Made by a program: the position numbers and the translations under genes
Assembly (NCBI GenBank): GCA_900768105.1
Contig: CAAGBQ010000028.1
Location: 1 to 44,792 of the forward strand
Direction: 5' to 3'
From: Oscillospiraceae bacterium
GTDB lineage: Bacteria > Bacillota > Clostridia > Oscillospirales > Ruminococcaceae
Length of the DNA: 44,792 nt
Notes under the pieces: generated by a model
Told to the model about the DNA's origin: nothing
What the model saw: only the letters and a program-made list of their open reading frames with translations
Databases searched by the model: none
Part shown: one piece after another, positions 14,724-23,014 of the stretch
Position numbering within the stretch: position 1 is the first letter of the stretch
Layout: every line of letters starts with the position of its first letter

Positions 14724-16163
14724 TCAGTTAAAAACAAGGGTCTTTACTACAACAGGAAGAACTCTTCCGTGCATAAGCGGCTCGCCTATATCTATGTAGT
14801 CGCCCTGACCCGCTTTTACGGAGTCTATGCATATGATGTCTTTGCTTCTATTGAGCTTGACCATCAGGTTTTGTCCAAGGCTCTTGCCCATATCCTCTTC
14901 AATGATAACAATAAGCGGGTGATGAGATTCAATAATGGGCTTCATGCCGACAAGTATAATATCGGCATAACGCTCGATTTCCTTAAACAGCGGGCATTTC
15001 GCGCCTTTAAGAGAAAGAGCTACAAGCTCCTGACCCTCATCGGGGTCGTTATACCAGTCAAGCATCGGAGCAAGACGCTTTGCAAACTCTTCGGGAGAAA
15101 GTGCTTCTTCCTCCTCTGCGGGTTTGATGACCGGAATGGTCTTCATCGGGAAATCGTTGGTGTCAGAGAAAGCGATAGTGGAACCGGAAATCTCCATAGT
15201 CTGGGTTCCTGCGCCGATAACGGTCGCACGGATGGTTTCTGCCGGTTCAACAACACGGTCTTTGAAAGGCTCGAATACCTCGTTGATTGCTCTGGAGAGC
15301 ACTATGCCGATGTCGTCGTATGGGAAATCGCCCTCGCCCTCATAAGGATGATAAATAAGATTGCCTACACCGCCGGAGAATGTTACGAAGTTGATTTCTT
15401 CAATATTTCTGAGCGGATGGTCGGTGGTCATAATGGCCAAATCGTCCTCATCAAACTTCTTGAAGCCAAGAGTGGTTGCAAGAACCTGTGCCATAAGCAC
15501 GCAGGCTTTGTAAATCTCTTTGTACTCAAGCTTTTGTCCCACTTTGATGTCGAGATTGTGCTTCGCACACAGCTTTCCGAGATGGTCGGATATGTAAAGA
15601 ACCTTGCCGCTCTTATCAAGCTTGATAAGGCGTCCGCCGATATCGAAGCAACCGGTATCGATCGGTCTGTTCTCTTTGAAAACAGCTATGTTAGAGGTAC
15701 CGCCGCCGATATCCACATTGGCGATGACCTTGTGGCGTTTAAGGGACATAGAGCTGGTACCTGCGCCACGGCCCGCGATAACGCCTTCAAGGTCGTTACC
15801 TGCGGTAGCAACAACAAAGTCGCCCGCCATACCGGACATAAAATGAAGAACGCTGCGGGCGTTTTCTTTTCTTGCGGTTTCACCGGTGATGATAACTGCG
15901 CCGGTATCAATATCCTCCGGCTTAAATCCGGACTTTTCATATTCGTCAACGATTATATCGTGAACAGCTTTTTCATCAATGGTTCTTTCATCGCAAAGGG
16001 GGGTTATGTAAATTTTGCTTTCATAAACAATTTCTTTGCCTGTAATCTCTATACGAGGTACCATGTATTCGCCGGAGGTGTTTTCGATGGTGAATCTGCT
16101 GAATATTACCTGGGTAGTGGAAGTACCGATATCAATACCTACGCTCAATATCTTTTCTTTCAT
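14724..16163 (-). CDS. eutA: Ethanolamine ammonia-lyase reactivating factor EutA
   Basis: 479 residues. EutA uses ATP to eject damaged cobalamin from EutBC so that fresh adenosylcobalamin can bind. It has an actin/Hsp70-type fold: SVGIDIGTSTTQVIFSRF at the N-terminus, then ANVDIGGGTSNIAVF as phosphate loop 2 and VTFSGGVGNLIYHP. Length is normal (about 470-480). The ATG at 16161-16163 is preferred over a GTG two codons upstream because GGGAGAG would abut the GTG. It follows eutP by about 60 bases. Confidence 0.96.
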   Translation of the reverse strand: MKEKILSVGIDIGTSTTQVIFSRFTIENTSGEYMVPRIEITGKEIVYESKIYITPLCDERTIDEKAVHDIIVDEYEKSGFKPEDIDTGAVIITGETARKENARSVLHFMSGMAGDFVVATAGNDLEGVIAGRGAGTSSMSLKRHKVIANVDIGGGTSNIAVFKENRPIDTGCFDIGGRLIKLDKSGKVLYISDHLGKLCAKHNLDIKVGQKLEYKEIYKACVLMAQVLATTLGFKKFDEDDLAIMTTDHPLRNIEEINFVTFSGGVGNLIYHPYEGEGDFPYDDIGIVLSRAINEVFEPFKDRVVEPAETIRATVIGAGTQTMEISGSTIAFSDTNDFPMKTIPVIKPAEEEEALSPEEFAKRLAPMLDWYNDPDEGQELVALSLKGAKCPLFKEIERYADIILVGMKPIIESHHPLIVIIEEDMGKSLGQNLMVKLNRSKDIICIDSVKAGQGDYIDIGEPLMHGRVLPVVVKTLVFN

Positions 16164-16225
16164 ATGCACTCTCTCCCTTAAATTATTTTTCGTTTTATGC
16201 AGTCAAACGCCTTTTGTTAAACCAA

Positions 16226-16696
16226 TCAATAATCCGTAAGGTCCATATTTTGAATATAGTCTACAAGCTCGTCTATTCCCTGCCCCGTATATGCGCTTGT
16301 TTCCAATATCGGCTTTGCTCCCGACAGTTTAAGAAAGTTTCGCGCAACTTCAATCTGTGCCTCTGTTTTGCCGTCGATTTTGGTAACTACACCGATAACC
16401 GGCTTTGCAAAAGTCATATTGAACGCGGCAGGCAAGCGTCCCATTGTATTTCCCGCATCATGCACCAGAACAACTATATCCGCATCGCACGCCGTCATTA
16501 TGCAGGCCCGCCAAAGACCCGCCTGGTCTATATACTCTCCGGGGGTGTCTATCGCATCCTCATAATGAATTACCTCCTGCGTTTTGTGATAGCGTATTTC
16601 TTCCTTGTGAATTGCCTGAAGAAGCGTTGTCTTTCCGCATTCGGAACGGCCCATGAGTATAATTCTGCGAGTTTTTTTCTTTTCGGTTTCGGACAT
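16226..16696 (-). CDS. eutP: EutP/PduV-family small GTPase-like protein EutP
   Basis: 156 residues with P-loop GRSECGKTT at 16-24, DTPGEYIDQ (switch II-type) and VTKIDGK in place of NKxD, as in the EutP/PduV family. EutP has been reported with acetate kinase activity in some bacteria, while PduV localises to shells; which applies here is unknown. The ATG follows the eutS stop by two bases, so translation is coupled. The same S-P gene pairing recurs at 23.0-24.4 kb. Confidence 0.95.
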   Translation of the reverse strand: MSETEKKKTRRIILMGRSECGKTTLLQAIHKEEIRYHKTQEVIHYEDAIDTPGEYIDQAGLWRACIMTACDADIVVLVHDAGNTMGRLPAAFNMTFAKPVIGVVTKIDGKTEAQIEVARNFLKLSGAKPILETSAYTGQGIDELVDYIQNMDLTDY

Positions 16697-16698
16697 AA

Positions 16699-17058
16699 TT
16701 AAGTCCTCGTTATCTTCGCTGTGGTATAATGCATATCGCTGAATCGGTCAATAACTGCTGCCAGCGCCGAATCCACGGCGCCGATTTCTCCCACAAACAC
16801 AACCGCGCCGGAGAATCTGTCCACAAATCCGAGCTTCACTCTCGCTGCCTTTGTGCAAATATCGGCTGCGATTATTGCACTTTCAGACGGCGTTATGGTG
16901 ATAATTCCGATTGCCTCCGTGAATTCATCCGTAAGACCGAGTTTTTTATAGATCATCCTGTCCGGTTTGGATATTCTATGCGCCAAAGTAAGCTGTTTGC
17001 CGGGAACATACTCTTGTATTGATCTTGGCGGCAAAGTCATTTCATTAGCTAACGGCAT
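16699..17058 (-). CDS. eutS: Microcompartment shell protein EutS (circularly permuted BMC-H)
   Basis: 119 residues of the EutS/PduU family: permuted BMC fold, hexamers with a beta-barrel plug over the pore, bent sheet that may set shell curvature. Signature: REYVPGKQLTLAHRI-like stretch (EYVPGKQLTLAHRISKPD), IGIITITPSESAIIAADICT, VKLGFVDRFSGAVVFVGEIG. GGGAGG precedes the ATG. It is the first gene of the eut operon, about 65 bases after the predicted transcription start; no large leader structure or riboswitch is visible before it. Confidence 0.96.
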   Translation of the reverse strand: MPLANEMTLPPRSIQEYVPGKQLTLAHRISKPDRMIYKKLGLTDEFTEAIGIITITPSESAIIAADICTKAARVKLGFVDRFSGAVVFVGEIGAVDSALAAVIDRFSDMHYTTAKITRT

Positions 17059-17129
17059 ATTATTTCCTCCCGTATATCATTTGGAATTTTGTGCGCACTC
17101 CGCCCAAAACCCATTTCTACACAGCTACT

Positions 17130-17158
17130 ATTATATATTACTTGAACAGCTTTGTAAA
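17130..17158 (-). promoter_or_regulatory. Promoter of the eut operon
   Basis: On the minus strand TTTACA (17153-17158) and TATAAT (17130-17135) are 17 bases apart. Transcription would begin near 17123, leaving a leader of about 65 bases. No second-hairpin antitermination element or cobalamin riboswitch is evident between it and eutS. Confidence 0.8.
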
Positions 17159-17346
17159 GTGCCTTATGTGAAAAATAATCGTTATCCTGCAAATATTTTT
17201 TTGCTTTAGATATTGACATTTTATCACGCTAAAGTGAAACCGTTATTCTTTGAGCACGGTTAAAGCATTGTTTGAGCACGGAAAAAATTTGTAAACTTTT
17301 TGTGAATTTTTTGAGCACCGCGCATTTCTTCACCGCATTTGCGCTT

Positions 17347-17369
17347 AAAAAAGAGCCTTTCGGCTCTTT
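17347..17369 (-). terminator. Terminator upstream of the eut promoter
   Basis: AAAGAGCC-TTTC-GGCTCTTT followed on the minus strand by TTTTTTAAGC. It would end transcripts of the gene at 17566-18114 and keep them out of the eut operon. Confidence 0.8.
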
Positions 17370-17565
17370 CTTCGATAAATACATTATAAAATATATTGAG
17401 CATCACTATATATAACAATTATTATATACGCTGCATATGCTCAAGCTTTTTTATGTGCTGCTTAATTTAAACCGCCTCACCGCAGATTTTTTAACGGTCC
17501 GCTTTTCTGCCCGCTGATTCCGCGCAAAATTCAATTTACACTTTTTGCAGCTTTTCCTGCAATGC

Positions 17566-18114
17566 TCAAAAAGCAAATTCGATGTTTTTTATGTGCTCAA
17601 TGCAATAATTGAAGTATTTTTGGTAAAGCTCTTCGCCTGCCCTTTCCGCCTGTTCGTCTTCGGGGCGGCGCACCACCCCCGCAAACACCTTACCTATCCC
17701 GATATACCTTCCGTCGCCGCTGCGCTTGCAAAGAAGATACATAGAAAACGCTCCGGAACGGGAAATTGATTCGTAAAGGCCGATGTTGCGGCGGCGGATT
17801 TCGTCAAAAAACTCGTTTTGTGCGGAACGCGCAATAAAGTGGTTCGGCATAAATGTGTCCAAAACGCGGTCGGTAGTAAACGCAAACAATATGCTGCGGT
17901 TTCTTGCCTCAAAATCGGAAGCGCTGTTTTTTTCAAAGGCAAAGCCGCCTTCGCTTAAAAGCGCATCCGCAAAAGCTTTTCCTATATCGTGAGCCTTTTC
18001 AAGGTTGCCGTTATCTCTTTCGTGAGCATAAAGGCGCGCTTCCGCGTCGCTTTCATCCACCTTTATCTTTGCCGTTCCGACAATTTTCATATCGCTGTCG
18101 TCTGTTCCGTACAC
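17566..18114 (-). CDS. Uncharacterized protein
   Basis: 182 residues; I do not recognise the family. It begins MYGTDDSDMKIVGTAKIKVD, has the charged stretch HERDNGNLEKAHDIGKAF, then FEARNRSILFAFTTDRVLDT and GAFSMYLLCKRSGDGRYIGIG, and ends with an aromatic helix YQKYFNYCIEHIKNIEFAF. No signal peptide or membrane segment is seen; it appears cytoplasmic alpha/beta. The GTG at 18112-18114 follows GAAGGAGG at seven bases, and an upstream in-frame extension would run through the preceding terminator, so the GTG was chosen. It lies between a terminator for the PHP gene and its own terminator, hence is probably monocistronic. Confidence 0.75.
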   Translation of the reverse strand: MYGTDDSDMKIVGTAKIKVDESDAEARLYAHERDNGNLEKAHDIGKAFADALLSEGGFAFEKNSASDFEARNRSILFAFTTDRVLDTFMPNHFIARSAQNEFFDEIRRRNIGLYESISRSGAFSMYLLCKRSGDGRYIGIGKVFAGVVRRPEDEQAERAGEELYQKYFNYCIEHIKNIEFAF

Positions 18115-18140
18115 ATTTCCGCCTCCTTCGGTTATAAGCA

Positions 18141-18184
18141 AAACGGGACACGGCATTTGCACATCCGGCAAAGCCCGTATCCCG
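18141..18184 (-). terminator. Terminator of the PHP gene
   Basis: A long stem: CGGGATACGG pairs with CCGTGTCCCG (one G-T), continued by GCTTTGC / GCAAATGC inside, followed on the minus strand by TTTTGCTT. Confidence 0.8.
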
Positions 18185-18189
18185 AAAAA

Positions 18190-19014
18190 TTATTTATTAA
18201 GCTCGTTTCTTACCTCTATAAGTGCTTCAAGCGCTTCTTCGGGCATTGTGCAGGTTCCAAGCGGGTGCGGAACGCTGCTGTAAAAACCGTGATAATCGCT
18301 TCCGCCGGTTGGAACAAGCCAGTATTGCTTTATTATCTTTTCAATCTCTTCCCTGTCGCTTTCGGTATTGCGCGGATGAGAAAGCTCAATTGCCTGAATT
18401 CTTCCGTCCTTTGCAAGCTCCCATGCAAGGTCAAGGGAATCATAATGACCCGGATGTGCAAGGCAGGCAACGCCGCCTGCGCTTTTGATTATATCCGCAA
18501 CATCGCGTGTATCGGGATACTCCATTATATAAGGAATATCTTTAAATATGGTATACAAATCGGAAAATACCGCGTATGTATATCCGCGGTCCATAAGCGC
18601 GCGGATTATGTGCTGGCGATAGATGCACTTCGCATCGCCCGCAGCCTTCACAACATCCTCGTATGTTATGGGGTAGCGCTTGGAAACCTCCTCAATAACA
18701 GGGACAATGGCGTTGTTACGCTCCTTGAGAGTTGCGGCAGTAAGCTTTTCAAGCTTTTCAAACTTGCGCGGCATATAGCAAAGCAAATGCGCAAGGCGCC
18801 CTCTTTCATGGTCGAGAGTGGTTATCTCAAGACCGGGTATTACACGGAGGCCTTTGCGCTTTCCAAGGTTTACCGCACGCTCCACACCCGCCATTGTATC
18901 GTGATCCGTAAGGGAAATGAAGTCAAGACCTGCCTGAATCGCATATTCCACAACCTGGTCCACCGGGGTTGAACCGTCCGACATTGTGCTGTGGCAATGA
19001 AGATCGCCCGCCAT
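18190..19014 (-). CDS. PHP-domain phosphoesterase
   Basis: 274 residues of the PHP family (YciV/RNase AM-like group: 3',5'-nucleoside bisphosphate phosphatase or 5'-3' RNase). Metal motifs: DLHCHSTMSDGS (motif 1), SLTDHDTMAG (motif 2), GLEITTLDHERG, ACLAHPGHYD (motif 3) and GGSDYHG (motif 4). This order matches the family and length. The substrate cannot be told from sequence. The start ATG follows a GGGGG stretch at about seven bases. Confidence 0.92.
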   Translation of the reverse strand: MAGDLHCHSTMSDGSTPVDQVVEYAIQAGLDFISLTDHDTMAGVERAVNLGKRKGLRVIPGLEITTLDHERGRLAHLLCYMPRKFEKLEKLTAATLKERNNAIVPVIEEVSKRYPITYEDVVKAAGDAKCIYRQHIIRALMDRGYTYAVFSDLYTIFKDIPYIMEYPDTRDVADIIKSAGGVACLAHPGHYDSLDLAWELAKDGRIQAIELSHPRNTESDREEIEKIIKQYWLVPTGGSDYHGFYSSVPHPLGTCTMPEEALEALIEVRNELNK

Positions 19015-19132
19015 ATATAATACCCCCTTTGCCCCATGATTATATGGTAATTATACACCTCTTGAATTTAATATTCAAGTCCGGTAAACGAAAAAAATTT
19101 TGCCTTTCGGCGAATTTTTTTCACAAATTATG

Positions 19133-19160
19133 TTGACAAAATGAAAATCCGTGATATAAT
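19133..19160 (+). promoter_or_regulatory. Promoter of the tRNA-Gly gene
   Basis: TTGACA (19133-19138) and TATAAT (19155-19160), 16 bases apart, about 20 bases before the tRNA. Confidence 0.85.
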
Positions 19161-19180
19161 AGCAAACGAACTTAAGAGAT

Positions 19181-19256
19181 GCGGGTTTAGCTCATCTGGT
19201 AGAGCGCGACCTTGCCAAGGTCGAGGTAGCGAGTTCAAGCCTCGTAACCCGCTCCA
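19181..19256 (+). tRNA. tRNA-Gly (GCC anticodon)
   Basis: The acceptor stem GCGGGTT pairs with AACCCGC; D loop, anticodon stem GACC/GGTC with loop TTGCCAA (anticodon GCC) and T arm with GTTCAAGCC are all present. CCA is encoded (19254-19256). It is a single-gene unit with its own promoter and terminator. Confidence 0.97.
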
Positions 19257-19257
19257 G

Positions 19258-19295
19258 AAAAAAGCACTTCAGTTTTGCTGAAGTGCTTTTTTGTT
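19258..19295 (+). terminator. Terminator of the tRNA gene
   Basis: AAGCACTTCAG-TTTTG-CTGAAGTGCTT followed by TTTTGTTTCTTTT, one base after the encoded CCA. Confidence 0.95.
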
Positions 19296-19376
19296 TCTTT
19301 TAAAACAGCAAAAATCGTCGAGCACTCCGTTTGATAAAACTATAAAATGGTTACGGTACATTAAGGGGGTGGAAAC

Positions 19377-20255
19377 ACGAAAGAACAAATTTTGGCCGTT
19401 CAGCGAATGCAGGACTATATTGAAGCACACCTTGATTCGGAAATAACCCTTGCCGGTCTTGCAAGGGTTTCGCTTTTTTCTCCGTGGTATTCCTATCGCA
19501 TATTCAAAGAATATACTTCTCTCACTCCGGCGGATTATATTCGAAGATTGCGGCTTTCGCGCTCCGCAATGCGACTGAAAAGCGGCAGCTGCCGCATTAC
19601 CGATATTGCGTTCGAGCTTGGCTTCGGAAGCATCGACGGCTACATAAGGGCTTTTTCCCGCGAATTTGGCACAACGCCCGGCGAATATGCAAAAAATCCT
19701 GTTCCTATTACTCTTTTCGTTCCATACGGCGCAAAATTTAAAGCTTTAAGAAAGGAATCCCCATGTATGAGCAACATCAAAAGCGTGTTTATTCAGATTG
19801 TTCACAAGCCTGCGCGCAAAGCCATTATAAAAAGAGGCGCAAATGCCGATGAATATTTTGCTTATTGCGAAGAGGTCGGATGTGATGTTTGGGGCACACT
19901 CTTGAGCATGGATTCCCTTTGCGGAGAACCGGTCTGTCTTTGGCTTCCGTAGCAATATAAAAAAGCCGGAACATCAACCTATGTTCAGGGCGTGGAAGTC
20001 ACCGAGGATTACAGCGGAAGTATTCCGGAGGGCTTTGACCTCATATCCCTTCCCGCCGCAGAATATCTTATGTTTCAGGGTGAACCGTTTGCAGAGGAGG
20101 ATTACTGCGACGCAATTTCCGCCGTGCAACAGGCCATACGACGCTACACCCCTTCCGCAATCGGGTATGAATGGGACAGCAAAAATCCAAGAATACAGCT
20201 TGAGCCACGCGGCGAACGCGGCTATATTGAGCTTTGGCCTGTCAAAAAATCGTAA
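19377..20255 (+). pseudogene. AraC-family regulator with GyrI-like effector domain, broken by a lost start and an in-frame TAG
   Basis: Conceptual translation gives about 292 codons in one frame: two AraC helix-turn-helix motifs (ITLAGLARVSLFSPWYSYRI and RITDIAFELGFGSIDGYIRA), then a C-terminal effector-binding domain (FIQIVHKPARKAIIKRGANA ... EYLMFQGEPF ... IGYEWDSKNPRIQLEP). Two lesions are visible. The expected start is ACG (19377-19379) instead of ATG, directly behind a GGGGGTGG ribosome site and followed by KEQILAVQRMQDYIEAHL, the usual family N-terminus. A TAG (19950-19952) interrupts the effector domain between CLWLP and QYKKAGTSTY; the frame continues intact to 20255. No gene seen elsewhere in the window ends in TAG. 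Recent decay is most likely; suppression or recoding is possible but less so. Confidence 0.85.
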
Positions 20256-20269
20256 AATAGAATGATGCT

Positions 20270-20297
20270 AATGCTCCGCCGTGCGGAGCATTTTTTA
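20270..20297 (+). terminator. Terminator after the AraC pseudogene
   Basis: ATGCTCCGC-CGT-GCGGAGCAT followed by TTTTT; intact although the gene is broken. Confidence 0.9.
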
Positions 20298-20345
20298 TAT
20301 ATACAAAATATTTTGCCGAAACATAGTGCAAATTCCGCCGTGTTT

Positions 20346-20354
20346 TGGTATAAT
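20346..20354 (+). promoter_or_regulatory. Extended -10 promoter of the dnaD-like gene
   Basis: TGGTATAAT, an extended -10 element, 42 bases before the ATG; no good -35 is seen at 17 bases, which extended -10 promoters tolerate. Confidence 0.5.
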
Positions 20355-20395
20355 AAAGTTTACACAAAATTTGTTTATAAAGGAGAGTGTAAAGT

Positions 20396-21307
20396 ATGGC
20401 TTATCGTCCGGCTGTAAAATGCGGCGGCAAGGCTTTTTTTGTTCCGGAAGAAGCCGCCGCAGGCCTTAAACTTTGCACCGCGGCACAGCTTCGAGTGCTT
20501 TTGCTTCTGTTAAGCGGCAAATGCGAAACTCCGAAAGCCGCCGCACAAGAGCTTGGCATTTCCGAAAATGACGCCAAGGACCTTTTTGAATATTGGGTTG
20601 CCCGCGGAATTTTTGAAAGCGATTCTTCGCCCGCTTCCGCCGCAAAAAAAGAAGAACCCGCAAAAGAAGCTCCTCCGCAGGAGCGCCTTTCAATGCAGGA
20701 TGTGCAGCGCCTTCAAAAAGAGGACGACGGCGTTGCCTTCGTCCTGCACGAGGCGGAACGCATACTCGGCGGAACATTCACCTCCTATGATACCGCCACC
20801 CTTGCATGGCTTGTTTCCGGCGCAGGGCTTTCTCCGGAGGTACTTGTAACCGTAATCGAATATTGCAATTCCATAGGTCACGGAAAGCTGCGGTACATTC
20901 AAAAAGTAGCGCTTGAGTGGCTTGACGCCGGAATAAGCACCGTTGAAATGGCAGAAGAACGCATACGCGCCCTTACCGAAAAATCCGGTTGGGAGGGCGA
21001 AATGAAAACAATTTTGGAAATCCGCGACCGCAGTCTTGTTACAAAAGAAAAGGAATTCTGCGAAAACTGGCGAATGCTCGGCCTTTCGCCCGAGCTTATC
21101 CGTGCCGCTTACGAGCGCTGCATAGAAAAGGCCGGAAAGCGCTCCTTCCCATACATAAACAAGGTGCTGATAAGCTGGAAACAGGCAGGAATCTCCACTC
21201 CGGCAGAAGCAGCCGCCGAAAACAGCAAAGCAGCGCCCGCGGACAAGCCCTCTTTTGATGTTGACGATGTGGAACGCAAAATGCTCCTGGAGGTTCCCTC
21301 TTTTTGA
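20396..21307 (+). CDS. DnaD-domain replication protein
   Basis: 303 residues. An N-terminal winged-helix-like part (AAQLRVLLLLLSGKCETPKA ... LGISENDAKDLFEYWVARGI) is followed by an acidic/Ala/Pro linker and two DnaD_2-type repeats, at about 125-190 (LRYIQKVALEWLDAGISTVE) and 215-280 (FPYINKVLISWKQAGISTPA). Each has the YIxKvLxxWxxaGI signature. DnaD proteins remodel DNA and help load the replicative helicase during primosome assembly; the next gene encodes the likely partner ATPase. GGAGAG precedes the ATG. Two TTTGAGCAC words follow the stop. Confidence 0.9.
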   Translation: MAYRPAVKCGGKAFFVPEEAAAGLKLCTAAQLRVLLLLLSGKCETPKAAAQELGISENDAKDLFEYWVARGIFESDSSPASAAKKEEPAKEAPPQERLSMQDVQRLQKEDDGVAFVLHEAERILGGTFTSYDTATLAWLVSGAGLSPEVLVTVIEYCNSIGHGKLRYIQKVALEWLDAGISTVEMAEERIRALTEKSGWEGEMKTILEIRDRSLVTKEKEFCENWRMLGLSPELIRAAYERCIEKAGKRSFPYINKVLISWKQAGISTPAEAAAENSKAAPADKPSFDVDDVERKMLLEVPSF

Positions 21308-21370
21308 GCACGCTTTTGAGCACCGTGAGCATAATAAAATAAATTGTATTATTGTAATGGAGGAATTTTT

Positions 21371-22345
21371 GTGCCATATTCTCCTGAAATATACCAATCC
21401 GCCGCACTTGAGCTTGAAAAGCGGCGCGATGAGGCGGAGCGCCGCGCCGAGCGCCGCCGTGAAGAAATCTACTCCGCCATTCCGGAAATAAGCGAAACCG
21501 ACGGAAGGCTGTCACAGGAGCTTTCCGACCTTTCCGTTTCTCTGCTTCGGAAAGGCGTGGATGCCGCCTCTATGATGAGCGAAATCCGCATCCAGTGCGA
21601 ACGAATAAAGTCCCGCCGCTCGGAGCTGCTTTTAAAAAACGGTTACCCCGCGGACTATCTTGAACCGGTATATTTTTGCAAAAAGTGCGACGATACCGGC
21701 CGCGCAAACGGTGTGCTTTGCGAATGTTATAAGGATATATGCCGCAAGCTTGCCATGGAGGAGCTTGATAAAAGCTCCGGCGCATCGGCCTGCTCTTTTG
21801 ACAATTTTTCTTTGGAATATTACGAAGACAATGGCGCCAAAGGAGCCGCAAACCCGCGTGTAATGATGACGGGAATCTATAATTCCTGTCGTAATTATGC
21901 CGAAAATTTTTGCGAAAATTCACCAAGCATACTAATGATGGGTAAAACCGGTCTTGGAAAGACGCATCTTTCCCTCGCCATTGCAAAAACTGTTATTGAG
22001 CACGGCTTCGGTGTGGTTTATGTTCCTGCGCAGCGCCTGTGCTCAAACATGGAGCTTGAGCATTTTTCCAAAAACAACGGTAATGAATTTTTTAAAAAAT
22101 ATTCCGAATGCGACCTGCTTATAATAGATGACCTCGGCGCGGAATTTCCTACTCAATTCACCGCCGCCGCCATAGGCAATCTTATAAATGAACGCCTTTG
22201 CCGCAAAAAGCCAACCGTAATCAGCACAAACCTCGGCGCAAACGAACTCAAAATCAAATATTCAGAAAGAACCGCAAGCCGCCTTCTCGGTGAATATAAA
22301 GCAATTATGTTCATCGGAAAGGACATCCGCTTTGCAAAAAAATAA
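21371..22345 (+). CDS. DnaC/DnaI-like helicase-loader ATPase
   Basis: 324 residues. A charged coiled N-terminal region (about 10-90) precedes a small zinc-site candidate CKKCDDTGRANGVLCEC (Cys103, 106, 117, 119), then an AAA+ domain with Walker A MGKTGLGKTH at 190-199, Walker B LLIIDDLGAE and sensor-type VISTNLGANEL. It resembles Clostridial DnaC/IstB-like helicase loaders. Sited directly after the DnaD gene, it would act with it in replication restart or initiation. The GTG start follows GGAGG at seven bases; the in-frame upstream codons lack a ribosome site and contain the ribosome site itself. Confidence 0.92.
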   Translation: MPYSPEIYQSAALELEKRRDEAERRAERRREEIYSAIPEISETDGRLSQELSDLSVSLLRKGVDAASMMSEIRIQCERIKSRRSELLLKNGYPADYLEPVYFCKKCDDTGRANGVLCECYKDICRKLAMEELDKSSGASACSFDNFSLEYYEDNGAKGAANPRVMMTGIYNSCRNYAENFCENSPSILMMGKTGLGKTHLSLAIAKTVIEHGFGVVYVPAQRLCSNMELEHFSKNNGNEFFKKYSECDLLIIDDLGAEFPTQFTAAAIGNLINERLCRKKPTVISTNLGANELKIKYSERTASRLLGEYKAIMFIGKDIRFAKK

Positions 22346-22363
22346 CCGAAAGGAAGAAAATAT

Positions 22364-22870
22364 ATGAAAGTCCGTCCTGCAAAAAAATCAGACCTTTCCG
22401 ATATTGTAAACTGCGCGGAGCGCGTTAAAAACGAATATTTCCTCCGCAACAATATTCCGCAATGGAACGACGGTTATCCCGCAAAGGAGGATTTTGCCGC
22501 GGATATTGAATCCGGCCGTCTTTTTGTTATGTACCTTGGTGAAGCGCTTATCGGATTTATCAGCGTCGGAATCGCGCACGAACCTACCTATGATACTATC
22601 GAGGACGGCGAATGGAAGAGCGGAGAGCCGTATGCTGTCGTTCATCGCTTTGCAATTAATCCGGACTGGCACGGAATGGGAATGGGCACCTCCCTTTTCG
22701 GAATAGCGGACCGCCTTTGCGAAGCGCGTGATGTACACGCAATCCGCGCGGACACCCACGAGAAAAATGTCGCCATGATACATTTTCTTGAGAAAAGCGG
22801 CTTTACAAAAGCGGGTGTAATCCGCTTGGCAAACGGTGAACCGAGAATCGCTTTTGAGAAAATTCTCTGA
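22364..22870 (+). CDS. GNAT-family N-acetyltransferase
   Basis: 168 residues with the GNAT layout: MKVRPAKKSDLSDIVNCAER at the start, an ALIGFISVG strand, HRFAINPDWHGMGMGTSLFG (acetyl-CoA loop) and IRADTHEKNVAMIHFLEKSG at the C-terminal motif B. Substrate unknown. It is 18 bases downstream of the helicase-loader gene and probably the last gene of that transcript. Confidence 0.9.
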   Translation: MKVRPAKKSDLSDIVNCAERVKNEYFLRNNIPQWNDGYPAKEDFAADIESGRLFVMYLGEALIGFISVGIAHEPTYDTIEDGEWKSGEPYAVVHRFAINPDWHGMGMGTSLFGIADRLCEARDVHAIRADTHEKNVAMIHFLEKSGFTKAGVIRLANGEPRIAFEKIL

Positions 22871-22901
22871 AAAAGATTTGCTCTTTCTTCGCTTTAATCT
22901 G

Positions 22902-22930
22902 TTGACTATTTTTATGATTCAGTGTATAAT
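22902..22930 (+). promoter_or_regulatory. Promoter of the orphan EutS/EutP cassette
   Basis: TTGACT (22902-22907) and TATAAT (22925-22930) with a 17-base spacer. Confidence 0.85.
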
Positions 22931-22954
22931 CAATATTGATTAAAAATCGGGTTT

Positions 22955-22971
22955 TGGCGGCTTCGCCGCCA
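22955..22971 (+). promoter_or_regulatory. GC-rich leader hairpin before the orphan shell genes
   Basis: TGGCGGC-TTC-GCCGCCA lies in the 5' leader about 25 bases after the predicted transcription start, with no T-run behind it. A 5' stabilizer or control hairpin is possible; it resembles the GC hairpin ahead of eutM in role and place. Confidence 0.5.
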
Positions 22972-23014
22972 TTCTCCAAAAAATCTCATTTCTCAAAGAA
23001 AGGAATGGGCTTTT

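Larger units (their letters stand above)
17059..17565. other. 507-base non-coding region before the eut operon
   Basis: No gene is seen. From left to right it holds the eutS leader and promoter, three copies of TTTGAGCAC (17249, 17271, 17310), a terminator hairpin at 17347-17369 and a very AT-rich stretch (17380-17460) without clear signals. Close to 17566, a CTTTTTG ... CAAAAAG inverted repeat enclosing TTGCAG / CTGCAA lies just past the end of the neighbouring gene. Confidence 0.7.

Noticed and set aside
17059..17160. Cobalamin riboswitch or ANTAR dual hairpin before eutS
   Set aside because: The leader is only about 65 bases and no conserved B12-box-like core or pair of hexaloop hairpins could be found by eye.
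19377..20255. Pyrrolysine or other recoding at the TAG
   Set aside because: An ACG in place of the start is a second lesion in the same gene, so decay is simpler. No suppressor gene is visible in the window. Kept as a check, not a claim.
22955..22971. Terminator before the orphan shell cassette
   Set aside because: The hairpin has no following T-run and lies downstream of the promoter, inside the leader.
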